Shown: positions 48,561-60,197 of the stretch, piece after piece
Position numbering within the stretch: position 1 is the first letter of the stretch
Layout of the letters: the number at the start of each line of letters is the position of its first letter
Assembly: GCA_028023455.1 (NCBI GenBank)
Contig: JAQFVV010000157.1
Span: 1,054,001-1,118,000, forward strand
Direction: 5' to 3'
Length of the DNA: 64,000 bases
DNA from: Epiperipatus broadwayi
Lineage: Eukaryota; Onychophora; Udeonychophora; Euonychophora; Peripatidae
The notes under the pieces: generated by a model
The model's input: only the letters and a program-made list of their open reading frames with translations
Told to the model about the DNA's origin: nothing
Database searches by the model: none
Program-made: the position numbers and the translations under genes

Positions 48561-50855
48561 TTCATATACACCTCTCTTTAACAATATAATAAAAGAGAAA
48601 AAAAAGAAATACATTTCTTTCCTTTACCTTCTTAAAAGAAACATAAAACATATTTGAATAAAATCAATTTGTACCAGCGTATCTACAATTGTGAATACGC
48701 AATCCCGAGACGATTTAGAAGTTCATAATAGCACAAAATTATACACAAAACATAATAATAAATATGTCTCTCTATCTATTATATACAGTGATGATGACAA
48801 ATAATATATAAAAAAAAAAAATAAGAAAAACAAAAGTCATTTGTTCTTTGACTTAAAATAAAAAGAAATTCACTTGCAAAATCTTTTTTTTCCGAGTTCA
48901 TTAAACAATACAGGGGTAGATTCCAAACTGAATTCATGTTTATTAAGAATACGAAACATAAAATGAATTTCTGTAGGATAACAAAAAGAAATAATCATAA
49001 CTTAAATCTGATCTAATATCTTCAATGTTCGTAGTTGAACTACTTGAGCCCATTACACCACACATAAGCAATCAATCTTTATCATGACAGAAATATGAAA
49101 GACATTTTCAGATACAGTTGTACAACAGTTATTTAATTCACTCTGTAGTAGTTTTTAAATTAAATAAGCAATTGTTCTTAATAAATTTCTTAAATAGCAT
49201 TTGTTTTTTCGACATTTATAAGCTAGTATACATATAGTCATTTTTAAACATTGCAAATTAATATATCATAATTCATTGGTAATTCCACAATTAATAATAA
49301 TTTATTGTATAATGCATCCATATCGAAGAAAACAGAAATATACTGCATTCCCGTCCTTCCATCCGATTTAAGTACATATTTAATAAGTATTATCCTTTAG
49401 TTATTTGGGGTAATTCACATTTTATTTCTTTCATAAAAGCACATATTATTTTAGGAATACTAAATAAATAAATAAATAAAGTCATTTTTTCGTAATGAAT
49501 TGAAGTATAGAATGTTATTTTAAAATACACATATCCTTTAATTTTAATTTAACTTTTGTAGAAGTATGATATAAGATATAATGAAAATTTAAAATAAATT
49601 CTGTAAAAATGTTCTGCACACATTTCCAAACGATATAATAAGATACAAGTAGATTAGTTATATGATTATAAAGTTCATGCATTCTATCTTCCTTCTTAAT
49701 GATAAATAAATAAAGTAATGCAAGCTTAATATTATAGATATACATGTTAAAATAGTAATAAGCAAAAAATGATTAATTCAAACGTTTAAATGAGGTAAAG
49801 AAATGAAAACCAATGTACCTTCTTATATTTTTAACCCAACATGCTAATTTGAAGACCTTTCTTGAAGTTTACTTTAAAGCTTTTTTAAGTTAATTTGACA
49901 TCTGGAAGAAATATCTTCTTTTAGCAGAGAAGAATAATATACTAGCTGCAATTACATCAATAATGAGCAATTTTTAATAAAGATTATCTGTTAAATAGAC
50001 ATCTCTTCCCCCCCATCAAAGGTCAACTGCACTCTAAAGGTTACTCCACCTTTTGTATCGGAAGCTAATTTAATATGCAAGAAATCTCCAAAAAAATCAT
50101 TTTAACTTTCACAATTAAATCAAGACAAAATAATAAAAAAAAAATAGCTTTTACAAACTTGAAATACATGAATATCAATTAACTGTTAAACAAAAATGAT
50201 TAATAATTTATTTAATTTGTAAAATAATCCATTGATCCAAATATCCATTAATTATAAAAAAAATTAAAAATATATATATATTTGTAAAATTATTAATGAT
50301 AATTACTGTAATTTAGATGTCTTCATTTTAAATGTATTATTGCTTAATGTTATTAAAAGATTAAAATGAAATGAAAATGATACAGAGTCATACATGCATG
50401 CACATGTACTGCAATCTAAATATTAAACTATCTTGACTAAATATAATTGAGATGGCTATTAATGTTGATAAAAGGATAGGTATCAATGAATAAGGGATTA
50501 GGAAACCATTCAAACCAATACTAAACACTAACATAAAATAACTTTGCATCCTCCTAACAAAATATACTAATTCCTATAATAAATAACCCTTCTTTCTTGC
50601 ATTAAATACGAGAATAATAATAAATACTTGTAAAACTGCTAATCAAATACATAAGTGACTCACATATAAGGTTTGAGACACTTAATAGAAAGAAATTTAA
50701 AAAAAAATTAGGGCCATTTTATTTTTTTTTATCAACATGCAACTATTCACTACAGATACAAAGTATCTCAACTCCTTGTGCCCATTCAGATGGTCACAAT
50801 ATATATATATTAAGTCAAATAATTTTTTACTTTTGGGAAATATATGTATTGAAGC
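48561..50855. other. AT-rich intergenic DNA
   Basis: No gene or clear repeat is recognised. Confidence 0.5.
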
Positions 50856-51682
50856 ATGAGTGTGTGTGCGGCGCAACTGTTCCCAAAAGCTATTAATATA
50901 AAATAGATAACTAAAAATAATAAACTAGCTGAGCACTTTCAAAGTATCTTGCCTTCATAATCATAGCTTGCTAATACATTTAATGATATGCAAATATGCT
51001 AATTCCATTTCTTCAATAAAGCATAGCATGTGTCCTTCCTATTTATGGCATCATTGTCTCGTGAGATGAATAATGCCTCTTTGATTTTTTCTTTTGAGAT
51101 CATGTCTTTCTCTACACACGATTGTCGGATTGTCTGGAAAACCCCTCCAAATTTTAACAATTTAATTAATAACACTCAAGACCAAACTCCACTTTTACAG
51201 ACCCCCCCACACACACACACAGTATATAATATTGCATGTTCCAACAATAATTGTAAAGGCACATATTATGGGGAAAGCAGAGCATCTTTGTCCACACGAT
51301 TAGCACAACATAAATATTCATACAATAGAGCTCGCAACAATCCTTCTACCTATTCAGTTGTCTATCAGCACCAGAGCACAAGTCACCATGAGTGCATTCC
51401 AGACAATCCCACAATCGTGTGTAGGGAAAGACATGACCTCAAAAGAAAAATCAAAGAGGCATTATTCATCTCATGAGACAATGATGCCATAAATAGGAAG
51501 GACACATGCTATGCTTTATCAAAGAAATGGAATTAGCATATTTGCATATCATTATATGTATTAGCAAGCTATGATTATGAAGGCAAGATCCTTTGAAAGT
51601 GCTCAGCTAGTTTATTATTTTTAGTTATCTATTTTATATTAATAGCTTTTGGGAACAGTTGCACCGCACACGCACTTGTGCT
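50856..51682 (+). mobile_element. Penelope-like element P3 with 284-bp inverted terminal repeats
   Basis: The left arm (50856-51139) and right arm (51399-51682) are near-perfect reverse complements, running from CGCAACTGTTCCCAAAAG to GGATTGTCTGG. The single-copy centre of about 260 bases encodes most of a GIY-YIG endonuclease, whose last 25 or so codons lie inside the right arm. The left arm therefore carries an inverted copy of the 3' end of the coding region plus the 3' tail. Such inverted pseudo-LTRs are known for Penelope-like elements. All of the RT is missing. Confidence 0.85.
51195..51476 (+). pseudogene. Penelope-like GIY-YIG endonuclease, truncated
   Basis: The open frame formally starts at 51030 inside the inverted arm, but the homologous part begins near 51195. 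It reads VYNIACSNNNCKGTYYGES, with the YNI...YYG form of GIY-YIG, a C-x5-C in between as in the Penelope zinc-binding variant, then LSTRLAQHK with the catalytic Arg-x-x-x-His type helix. It ends RKIKEALFIS-stop, the usual R-K-x-K-E-A near the C-terminus. The endonuclease would nick the target DNA for RNA-primed copying. The RT half is absent, so the copy is not autonomous. This stretch is free of stops, so it is relatively recent. Confidence 0.78.
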
Positions 51683-51731
51683 TAAATATATATATATTGC
51701 ACGCACTTGTGCTTAAATATATATATATTGC
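51668..51731. repeat. Direct repeat of 32 bp at the P3/LINE junction
   Basis: GCACGCACTTGTGCTTAAAT followed by ATATATATATTG is present twice in a row (51670-51700 and 51701-51732), ending at the start of the LINE. It could be a target-site duplication of one of the two elements or a slip in the TA tract. Confidence 0.85.
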
Positions 51732-51989
51732 AAATGATCTTCAGAGAACTGAGAATTAACTGATACAAAAATTTTGTTTATTTGATTTTTAGTAAGTTTG
51801 CTACTAAAGATTTTTTTTTAATTTAAGAAAGGAAGTGATTTATTTGAGAATGATAATGTTTTGAGGCCTAAGGTTGGGATCTAAGTGTTTATTGATCACC
51901 TTTGTAAAAAAGTAAAGTTTTTCTCCTTTTTGGTAAAGGGAATTGAAGAATAGGAGAGGAAACATAAAGTTAAATATAGAGTAGAGGGT

Positions 51990-52510
51990 TTGAAAATAAG
52001 GAATGTGGATTGCATTTGTATCCCACAATGCATATATGTGTCAGAAAGAAATTGCATATGCTATGATAGAGTATACTTATGTAATGACGTTTATCACTTG
52101 GAATGTTTAAATAAGACTAGGAAGGCTGTAACAAATTTATGGTTATGTAGACTGCATGTAAGTGTGATAAAAGAAGTGAAAAGGTGGTTTTTAAGTATTG
52201 ATGGGTTAAAGAGAAAGTCAGGAGAAATGGAGCAAAATGTAGTCAAGGAAGATAGGATACAATATGTTTTTAGTGGAGTGGCAAGAGATATTGATGAAAA
52301 AATAGGTAGTGCAGTGCAGATGGTTAGTCAAATAATAAGTAAGCTAGAGGAAGAGGCAAAGAATATAGAAGTAAAATTAAAATTTTTAGTGATGAAGTGT
52401 GTGCAGATAAAGGAATTATTGAGTAGGAATGATAAGGAAGAAATAGATAAGGAAGTCCAGAGGATGGTAGGGAATGTTACAACTAAAGTACGGAAAATAA
52501 ACTATGAGAC
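51990..52510 (+). pseudogene. LINE ORF1: PHD-like zinc finger plus coiled coil
   Basis: Residues 8-55 of the frame show Cys pairs (CICIPQC, CICYDRVYLC), then YHLECL and WLC, in the order of a PHD finger (C...C...C...H-x-x-C...W-x-C), though one Cys of the middle pair is missing (CNDV). Residues 75-165 are charged and heptad-like (EIDKEVQRM, KLEEEAKNIEVKLK), probably a coiled coil for trimerisation or RNP assembly. It runs straight on into the esterase. Confidence 0.65.
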
Positions 52511-52990
52511 AGTATTGATAGGAGATTCACTATTTAGAGAGTGTGGAGATATAATTGCAAGGGAAAATAGAAACAATATGTAAGAGTATGTCTGCCTGGA
52601 GCTAGAATTAGGGATGTTACATATAAGGTAAAGAAATAAGGGAATAGAAAGATGCATGTTATGGTAGGGACAAATAATTTTTCAGAGCCATTAAAGAGAG
52701 TAATAGATGAGTACATAGAATTGATTACTATTTTGAGTAAGATTAAAGGAAGAGGAGGAATAGTTGGATTATTACCAAGATTTGTTCAATAGGTACATGT
52801 TGGATATATCATGTTCTATAAATGAGAGATTGAATAAATTGTGTGAGAGAAATAATGTTATGTGTGGGATTTTTTTATTAGGAAGAGGGAGTTATATAAT
52901 AAAGATGGATTGCACTTAACAAAACAAGGAAATGAAGTTTTAGGGAATTTGATTTATAAAGAATGTAGTTCAAGAAACTTGTAGAATTTT
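52505..52990 (+). pseudogene. LINE ORF1: SGNH/GDSL esterase domain
   Basis: All four blocks are visible in order, over two frames: block I VLIGDSLFRECG (catalytic Ser, about 52520), block II LPGARIRDV (Gly, about 52600), block III HVMVGTNN (Asn, about 52660), and block V NKDGLHLTKQG (catalytic Asp-x-x-His, about 52900). A TAA at 52638 sits between blocks II and III, and at least one frameshift before block V puts the domain out of use. Esterase modules in LINE ORF1 have no settled role; membrane or lipid interaction has been proposed. Confidence 0.8.
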
Positions 52991-52992
52991 AA

Positions 52993-53265
52993 ATGACAGT
53001 GTTATCAGAAAGAAGAAAAATGGATGATGTAAGAAATAAACAAAGATTGGTTTGTTTAGATATAAATGTACATATGAAGAAGGAATGGGTCTGTAAAATT
53101 AATGGTAAGCAAGTTATTTATAAATGTAATGGAGAAGAAAGGGTCAAAAGAATTTATAAAAAAGTAGTTAGGAAAGAAGAAATTGTTAAAATTGGATATT
53201 TGTATATGCAAGATGTAAGGAGACCTGAAACGTGGCCAGAATTAAACAAAACAGTTAAAAAATGA
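52993..53265 (+). pseudogene. Unrecognised 90-codon LINE segment before the endonuclease
   Basis: A basic frame (MTVLSERRKMDDVRNKQR at the start, RRPETWPELNKTVKK at the end) with two isolated cysteines. It ends just where the endonuclease frame begins. It may be the C-terminus of ORF1 or the N-terminus of ORF2. I do not recognise it. Confidence 0.45.
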
Positions 53266-53870
53266 AGATTTTTGAGGTACTCACAGTAATGGAAACACAT
53301 GTAAGAGAAAAGAACTTATACTGGAAGACTTGGTATGTCAGTGTGTTAATAGAAAAGAAAAAGAAGAAAGGGGTGGTTGTATAGAAGTTATGTCAAAAAA
53401 ATATCCTGTTAAAGGTCGAGAACATTTATGGTTTGAGACAAGATTAGGAAGACGGGAGTAGGTGGTGGCTGTAGTGTATATATCCACTGGAGATAGACAA
53501 ACTATAATGGAGTGAAACAGTAGCATATTTATTTGAATGCCTAGTTAAGAATATACAGAGTTTTAAAGAAAATGTGAAGAGCATAATGGTTATAGGGAAT
53601 ATGAATGGACATATTGAAGAAATTGATGATGTAGATAACAAGAATGGACAGCTTTTGAAGAATTTTTGTCAGAGAGTGAATTTGAGAATTGGAAATTTGT
53701 CAAATATTTATGAGGGACAATACACATGGTCTAGAAATAATATATTTCACACAATAGATTATATATTAGTAGAGAAAGAGGGAATGAATAAAGTATGAAA
53801 AATTAAAGTGTTTGATAATGAAGAGAGAGTATGTAATAGTGATCATAATTTTTTTATAATAGAAATGGTT
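53263..53870 (+). pseudogene. LINE APE-type endonuclease
   Basis: Three catalytic regions are visible: FEVLTVMETHVREKN (Glu of the E-T-H motif, about 53295), VIGNMNGHIEE (GDFNAH position, with the usual Asp replaced by Asn, about 53587), and VCNSDHNFFIIEM (S-D-H-N with catalytic Asp and His, about 53830). Between the last two, GQYTWSRNN and HTIDYILVE match the T-W...I-D-Y-I block. The middle part (53340-53560) is broken by stops. The enzyme would nick target DNA; this copy is dead. Confidence 0.8.
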
Positions 53871-54189
53871 AGTAATGTGATGGAAAATAGTAATAAAAGT
53901 AGAAAGGATAGTGCAAGATGTGGATGGAGAATGAATAATAAGAATAAGTTAGAAGAATGTACAATAAAAGTTGAAGAAACCATGGAAGAGTTGGTTGGGG
54001 GTGAATATAAGGACTGGTGTGGTGAAGTAGAAAATATAGCAAATAGAGTTTTAGGTGAGAATATTCAGAAGAAAAAAAAGTAATAGGAAAGTAAAAGTTG
54101 ATAAAAGTGTAAAAGAGAGGGGGAAAGTATGCAGAGAACATGTGTACTATTAAGAATAAAAAAAGTAAAAAATATGTTAATTTTAAATG

Positions 54190-55575
54190 GGAAAAGTATT
54201 TTTTAAAAAAAGAAATTGGCTAAAATAGATAACTTTAGAAAGAGAATGAAATTGAATAGTAAATTGTTGAAGGGGATTAATAAAAGTGGAAGAGATGGAA
54301 GTAAAAAATTTTGGAAATACATTAAAAGAAGGGATGTAGGGGAGAGAGAAATGGTGTTACTAGACTATGAGGGAATAAAATGTAACTCTAGAGAAGAATT
54401 AGAGATAATCTTATATAAGTATGTAATCAATATAGAAAAGATATTAGATGTGAAGGACTGAGTGATAACAAACATGAAAGTACAATGAAAATATTAGATT
54501 TACAGAAAATGAACTGAATGAGGCAGAGAAGTAATTGAAAAGTGGAAAAGCATGAGGTTTGGATGAATGGGCATCAGAGGTGGTAATGAATTTAAGATGT
54601 AGGGTAAAATTTAAACTATTATCATGTTTTTGTAGGAGGGCACAGAAGAGATATTTTCTGGTTAGCTGGAGTAGTACATGAGTGAAGTTACTATTTAAAG
54701 GAAAGGATAAGGATCATAGAAAGTTAAGCAATTATATACTGATAGCAGTAATGTCAGTATTATTATAAAGTGTTCATATATATGGTGGCTGGAAGGATTA
54801 CAAAATGGATGGAAGAAAATAATATAGTGGGGGAAATGCAGAGAAGTTTTCATTCAGATAGGCATATAGAAGATATTTAATTTGTAGTTACATAGCTTAT
54901 ATATATGATTAGAAATACAGGTAGACAATTATATATGGTTTTTATAGATATAGAAAAAGCATATGATAGAGTAATAGAAATAGATTATGGGTAAGTTTAG
55001 TAAATCTGAGAGTGGATAGAACTTTAGCAGATATTATTAGAGATTATATGAAAATAATTACTATATGTATTAGTTAGCGAATATAGAATCACTTAAAGTT
55101 AAAAATGAAGTGGAACTAAGGCAAGGATATCCTGTATCACCTATTTTGTTTTTGTTGTATTTGAGAGAAATGGAGAGAGCAATAGAAAGACTAGGAAGAG
55201 AGCTGGCGATATCATTAATAGATGGCAAGGGAGTATATACATTACCAGGTCTTTTATTTGTGGATGATAGCTTATTGTATACAGAAAGAAGGGAAGATTT
55301 TATACTGAGACATGCGCAAGAGTTGGTAAAGAAATGGGGATTAAATTTAGTTAGGAAAAGTAATGATGATTAATACTGGGGAAAGAGAAGACAAAAAAAA
55401 TTTGTTGGGGGATATAAAGTTTACTGTGGTTTATAGGTATAACTATTTGGGCATCATCTTAAGTAATCAGAGAAATTGTTTGGATGAATGGAAGAAAAAA
55501 TTGATAAATGGCGTAAAGAAAAGAAAGGGATTGATAAAGAAATTAAGTGTTTTTATATATTAAGTATGATGTAGC
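54190..55575 (+). pseudogene. LINE reverse transcriptase
   Basis: Upstream linker KKFWKYIKRR (about 54307) fits the K-F-W-x-Y-I-K typical of these LINEs. RT blocks follow: KDHRKLSNY with V-M-S-V-L (about 54710), YMVFIDIEKAYDRV (motif A, catalytic Asp, about 54935), ELRQGYPVSPILFLLYL (motif B, 55113), and LLFVDDSLLY (motif C, F-V-D-D with both aspartates kept, 55250), then YNYLGIIL (motif E region, 55438). Frames shift at least three times. FVDD in place of the common F/YADD is unusual but keeps the catalytic pair. Confidence 0.85.
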
Positions 55576-55764
55576 TAGAACTGTGTGAAAGGAGGTGGCA
55601 GTAGCAGGGTTAACATTTGGTAATGATGCATTATGTGTTATTAAAAGGGGTATTAGATAACTTAGAAAAAATACAAAGATAATTAGAAAGACATGCATTA
55701 GATATAGATGTGTGGATGGCAAAGTAGGCAATTCAAAGAGAAATAGGGTGGTCAATTTTTTTAT

Positions 55765-56320
55765 ATGAGAGATGCAAAAAGCAAAATGAAAATGTTCAGT
55801 AGATTGCAGTTTATGTATAATAAGAGAATAGCCAAAATAGTATTTAATTGGGTTATAAGTAAAGGGCAAGCAACTGGATGGGTGATAAAAGTAGCACAGT
55901 ATGCAGAAGATTTGGATAAAGAATTAATGCCCATATACTTATATATAAAGTGGGATAATTGTGTCAGGAGAATTGTTGAGTGTTATAGATGTAAGGAATG
56001 GGATAGAAGAATAGATGCATTAATAAGAATAGAGAGATGGAGAACTAGTATGGAGGGGAAAAAGAGTTTAAATATATATAGAAGTTATGGAATATTGGGT
56101 ACGAGTTAATTTATGATAAAAGCAATGAAAGTAGTTTACTGTTTAAGGCTCTAACAGGATCTTTATCAATAAAGGAATATACACATAAATAGAAAAAATG
56201 TGGGTGATTTAGTCTGCAAGTTGAGTAAGGAAGGCATAGAAAATATTAGGTATCTGTTAGTTGAATGTAAATGCCTGAAAGCAAAAAGGGTACAAATTAT
56301 GAAGTTATTGTAGAATAAAT
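55765..56320 (+). pseudogene. LINE ORF2 C-terminal region
   Basis: A basic frame (55765-56109) with RRIVECYRCKEWDRRIDALI is followed in another frame by YLLVECKCLKAKR (about 56250). The latter resembles the H-L-L-x-E-C-x-x-Y block that ends the C-terminal zinc-knuckle-like region of CR1/Jockey ORF2. Its partner cysteines lie upstream near 56201 (CG) in broken sequence. Confidence 0.55.
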
Positions 56321-56470
56321 ATAAACTAAGTGATTATACAGAAAGTGGATTATTGGTTTTTATGCTTGGTTTGGGAAAAGGTAAGGGTGATTTAGATATA
56401 AAGGCTATGGAATAGATAAAGATTATATTGTGAAAAGAGATGGAGCAAGTTAGAGAAGAATTTGGGAAAA

Positions 56471-58339
56471 CTTAGTGTGGGGAATGGAAAAGGAAGTGAA
56501 AGTAGCTAACAGGTTTCTCTGGGATAGTGGCTGAGAGATTCCTGACTCCAATAAGAAGTCACAGTGCATCACATCTTCACCAAAATGTGTTAGACTAACT
56601 TCTTTCTCACCTCTAGGTTGCTGATTATAATTTATTTTATTAGCTACCATATATGCCATAATAAACAGTTTATGTATGCAAATACCCCTTAAATTTGATT
56701 ATTTATTATTCCACTAAAATACTGAAAACACACACTAGATGGATAATGTTATGTAATTACTCATTTTAATAGTTAAAACCCTAAACAACTACAAATAAGA
56801 ACTTATGAATTAATATCAAATAAAGCTTATTAATTCATGACTGTATAAGATAAGTAACCGATCTATATTTTAAAATCTTTACAATAACAACCTCCTTTTC
56901 CTCTCTTAATGTCATTATTAATCAATATCAAAAGCTAAAACCAATCTCTTAATAAACAATATATATTTATAAAGTCAAAAATAACATTCTTGAGAGGTAT
57001 ATGTGAAATGTACAATTAACCTTGGATCAGTATTATTAAATGAAACAAAAAAAGACTGATCAAGAAATGACAACACCAGAAAGAAATACAAGCAAATTCA
57101 TTAGCCTAAATGTAGAAATTAATATTTCTTGAATTTGATAACTATACTACCATTATTTCAACCAGAAGCTAACCAAACACATAACAAGATTATAACAAGA
57201 TGGTATTATGCAATAATACCAAATCTCCCTCAAACTTCAGTTTATTTAGAATAAGCCCTATCAATAAAAGACACTTATCCCTAACACATACATAAAATAT
57301 ATAATAGCTTATGCAGCCCTCAGGGATAGATTGAATCCAAGTTTACCTATATGCCCAATCAATAAATTAATAAATAAAAAAGAAAATAGATGTAAAGAAT
57401 TGCATGTTAAATACGGGTTGAAATAATTATGTATGTGATATGCTCCCTTTCATTTTTTTTTCTTTAACAGTTATATTTTCACTGAACTAATTTAAACAAA
57501 ATTAATTTAATAATTATTATTGCAATGAGGCTAATTACACATATATGGCATTGTTCATATTTAACCAGTCTGAAAATGATGCGCTGACTGGAACAGAAAT
57601 TTTTTTTTTGACTACAAGTTATTGTTTTTTATGATACACTACTTTCTAATTGTCTGTGTGTTAAATTTAACTTCATCCTCTGCTATCTCACTGTCTGACA
57701 TACATCCTTTGGGCAATAGTATACAGTTTCATGGTCGTTCAGTTGTAGAGTCAGTCATGGGAAAAAATTCCAGGAGAAATTATGGTTGGACTAGCTGGAT
57801 GTCATAATGTAGTTTCTTTTATAATGCAAAGAGTATTCCTCTTGAAAACAAAATTCTTTTTATACCATTTGCAGTTTATACTCCGCTCCTTCCACCAGCA
57901 TTTTCTTATTAGAACTTCAACACCTTTATTTCTAAATTTAATTTCCTTAATAATGGACAGGACAGGAAGCAAGCAAATATTTTTCTTTTATTACTTTGAA
58001 TCCAGATCTAATTTTCTTATCTGGTTTATTTAATTATTGATAACTGATTTTACGTATAGTTAGAGACTCATTTGATTTACAAAGTTTAAATTGTAACTCT
58101 TTTTTTAGTTTGTTTCTATAATGGAGTGCATCACTCACCATTCCATTAACATACCAAAGTATAATTTAATTTTTTTCAAGTAGATTTTGATGACCGTGTA
58201 ATTAGTGTTTTCAATCGACTTATGTCAGTCTGTTAATTAACTATATGGGTTTCATTAATAAATATATATTTACTGTGAAAATATAATTTTTAAAAAACAA
58301 AAAATATAATATTTTCTTGAAGGTTTGTGATGATGGTGT
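56471..58339. other. LINE tail and AT-rich intergenic DNA
   Basis: 56471-56660 may be the LINE 3' untranslated end. The rest shows no recognisable gene; frames at 57622 and 57782 are short and match nothing known. Confidence 0.45.
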
Positions 58340-58397
58340 TCTAGTTGTATTTTTATATTGGACTATTTCCATCATCTAATATAAGCCTAAACTTGAA

Positions 58398-58735
58398 GTG
58401 ATGAAAAGAAAAAACTGCATCTATGAAATACCATGTGAATCTGGAAGAACATACATTGGTGAGAGCAGTTGTCCCATTGAAAAGCGCTTGCAAGAATACA
58501 AACTGATTAGAAGAGAGAAGACAGATGTATCTAAGGTAGCAAAACATGTATGTGCCAATGAACTTATGTTCAATTGGGAAAACACAGAAATATTGGACAA
58601 AAGAAAAGTTATGAAGTAGAAAATTTAAAGAAGCTGCTCACGTGACAATGACAAAAAAAATCCCATAAGCCAACCCAGTGTGATTGTACATAATGTATGG
58701 AAACCACTAATCAACTTTGATCTTATGAAAGTGAA
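58398..58735 (+). pseudogene. Penelope-like GIY-YIG endonuclease, one frameshift
   Basis: Residues 1-30 read MKRKNCIYEIPCESGRTYIG, then ESSCPIEKRLQEYK: I-Y-E-I...T-Y-I-G is the GIY-YIG pair, and the RL-x-E-Y-K helix holds the catalytic Arg. HVCANELMFNWENTEILDK is the following H...F-x-W block. After a shift near 58617 the reading continues RKFKEAAHVTMTKK...VWKPLINFD, the usual R-K-x-K-E-A and W-x-x-x-x C-terminal part. Only the endonuclease half of the Penelope protein is present. Confidence 0.8.
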
Positions 58736-58789
58736 GAAATCAGGAGGAATGTCATGGATAAGTATATGAAATTACTACAGACTGTTGCC

Positions 58790-58920
58790 TTTGGCAGGAT
58801 GGCTCAGTTGGTTAGAGTGTTACCTTAAAATTCAAAAGTCAAAAATCTAAGAACCCTAGTTTGAATCCCATGCTAGTACTGTCACTGGTCAGGCCAGAAA
58901 CACCTGAAGAATAGGGGAGA
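58790..58920 (+). mobile_element. tRNA-derived SINE head
   Basis: GGCAGGATGGCTCAGTTGGT with TAGAG (A box TGGCTCAGTTGG, 58801-58812) and GTTTGAATCCC (B box, 58859-58869) with the spacing of a tRNA with a long insert. The arms do not form a full cloverleaf. It lies inside P2, downstream of the endonuclease. Confidence 0.7.
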
Positions 58921-59083
58921 CCAATACCTCTTGAAACGTGCTGTATACTAACCTATTTGATGTGCTATTACTAACAGTTGAATGTATTTGGAATATTTAA
59001 ATAAAGTTAAATTTTTCTAAAGACATTCAATACATATATTAGGTGATGGAAATAGTCCAATATAAAAATACAAATGATATTTT

Positions 59084-59278
59084 CTTATGTATTGATTGGT
59101 TAGATGTAGTATCTTTTATGATAATTCATTATAGATTTAACACTATTTTTCACCCAATTGGCAAATATTGTCCAAAAGCTTTTATTTATTTTTATTTTTT
59201 GTGATCTTTATTTTATTCGTTGATGTACACATGGATAGTGTAATTTATTTTTCATTAGAAATTCTGAAAGAGTATATA
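59084..59278. other. AT-rich spacer
   Basis: Nothing recognised between P2 and the transposon. Confidence 0.5.
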
Positions 59279-60197
59279 CACCTGGGTCTTGTTTTATGCG
59301 ATAGATAGGTTTCTCAGAAAACGCGCACAAAACAAATCGCACAAAAATAGACTTAACTTACCTTGAAAAATGGGGATAGGGGTTGTAATTTTCAGAAATC
59401 GCATAAAAGCAAAGTAAGAAGGAAAAATTACTTTAAAATTCACATTAAAAAAATAAGGAAATAAAGTATGACTAATAAAACATTTCAAATATTTGGAAAA
59501 AAATAATACAAGACAAACTTATTTACTTTTTTTATTAACTACAGTATTTAATTTTACATTTTTTCATACATATTTTAATCATTAGCAGTTATTTAGCTAT
59601 TTGACAATATGCGTTCGTTTGTGAACTGTTAAGAAATCAGGTTCATCATGTGACATACAACTAGCGCCACTTTCAGTCTTGAGCTGTGTTAATGGTTTTT
59701 TGTTTCTATATTAAAAAAATGAGATCATAATCAAAACAAAAAGATTATAGATTATCATTAGAAAGATTATTTTCAGTTTATAAAATCAATAAAATCTTTG
59801 TTATTATTTATTTTAAAAATCTAAAAAAATATTTATTTATGTTATAATTAACAAAATACATTTTAAAAGTTTAAAATTTTTGGAACATCTATTGCGATAT
59901 TTTTATATGTAAATATAAATCTAGTATTATTATTTACTCATTAGTATAAGTAGGTTATTTACATAGAAGCTAATATTCTAAATACAGCTTCAGGCCATAT
60001 TCACGTTAGCTGCTAATATAATGTTATATTTTTGGAAAAAAAAAAAAGTATTTCAAGTCAAAATAAGTTATTAATAATAATTTAAATTTCTTGATATTTA
60101 ATAAGTATAGTGAAATATGAAAGATATTAAGAAGAAACATGAATCACATAACTTCAAAATCGCATTAAAATAATTCGCATAAAACGAGACTCGGGTG
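59279..60197 (-). mobile_element. Pogo/Tigger-like DNA transposon remnant, copy B
   Basis: Starts CACCTGGGTCTTGTTTTATG and ends CGTTTTATGCG-type sequence in reverse (GAGACTCGGGTG), with TA on both sides. The minus strand follows copy A (17201-18638) at both ends, including AAATACTGTAGTTAATAAAA and TTTATTAGTCATACTTTATT, but lacks the middle with the helix-turn-helix fragment. At 919 bp it is a non-autonomous deletion derivative. Confidence 0.78.

Larger units (their letters stand above)
51727..56470 (+). mobile_element. CR1/Jockey-group LINE, decayed, nearly full length
   Basis: Coding order on the plus strand: PHD-like finger and coiled coil (51990-52510), SGNH/GDSL esterase (52505-52990), unknown 90-codon segment (52993-53265), APE-type endonuclease (53263-53870), linker, reverse transcriptase (54700-55370), thumb and a C-terminal basic region with a Cys-rich remnant (55375-56320). 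Many single-base frameshifts and stops. An esterase in ORF1 is known for the CR1/L2/Crack-type LINEs; exact clade assignment needs a tree. Confidence 0.85.
58340..59083 (+). mobile_element. Penelope-like element P2 with short inverted termini and an inserted SINE
   Basis: TTATATTGGACTATTTCCAT plus CATCTAAT (58351-58380) is mirrored at 59037-59072 by ATTAGGTGATGGAAATAGTC plus CAATATAAAAATAC. Between them are a GIY-YIG endonuclease (58398-58730), a tRNA-like SINE head (58792-58870) and a 3' tail also present at 28690-28922. No RT remains. The same flank word AGGTTTGTGATGATGG precedes both this copy and the fragment at 28693, so the true end may be a little outside the inverted repeat. Confidence 0.75.

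Noticed and set aside
53869-54141. Minus-strand frames of 60-108 codons across the LINE (53338-55869)
   Set aside because: They are shadows opposite the purine-rich coding strand of the LINE.
58792-58870. A functional tRNA gene
   Set aside because: A and B boxes are present but the acceptor and T arms do not form a cloverleaf; it is a SINE head.
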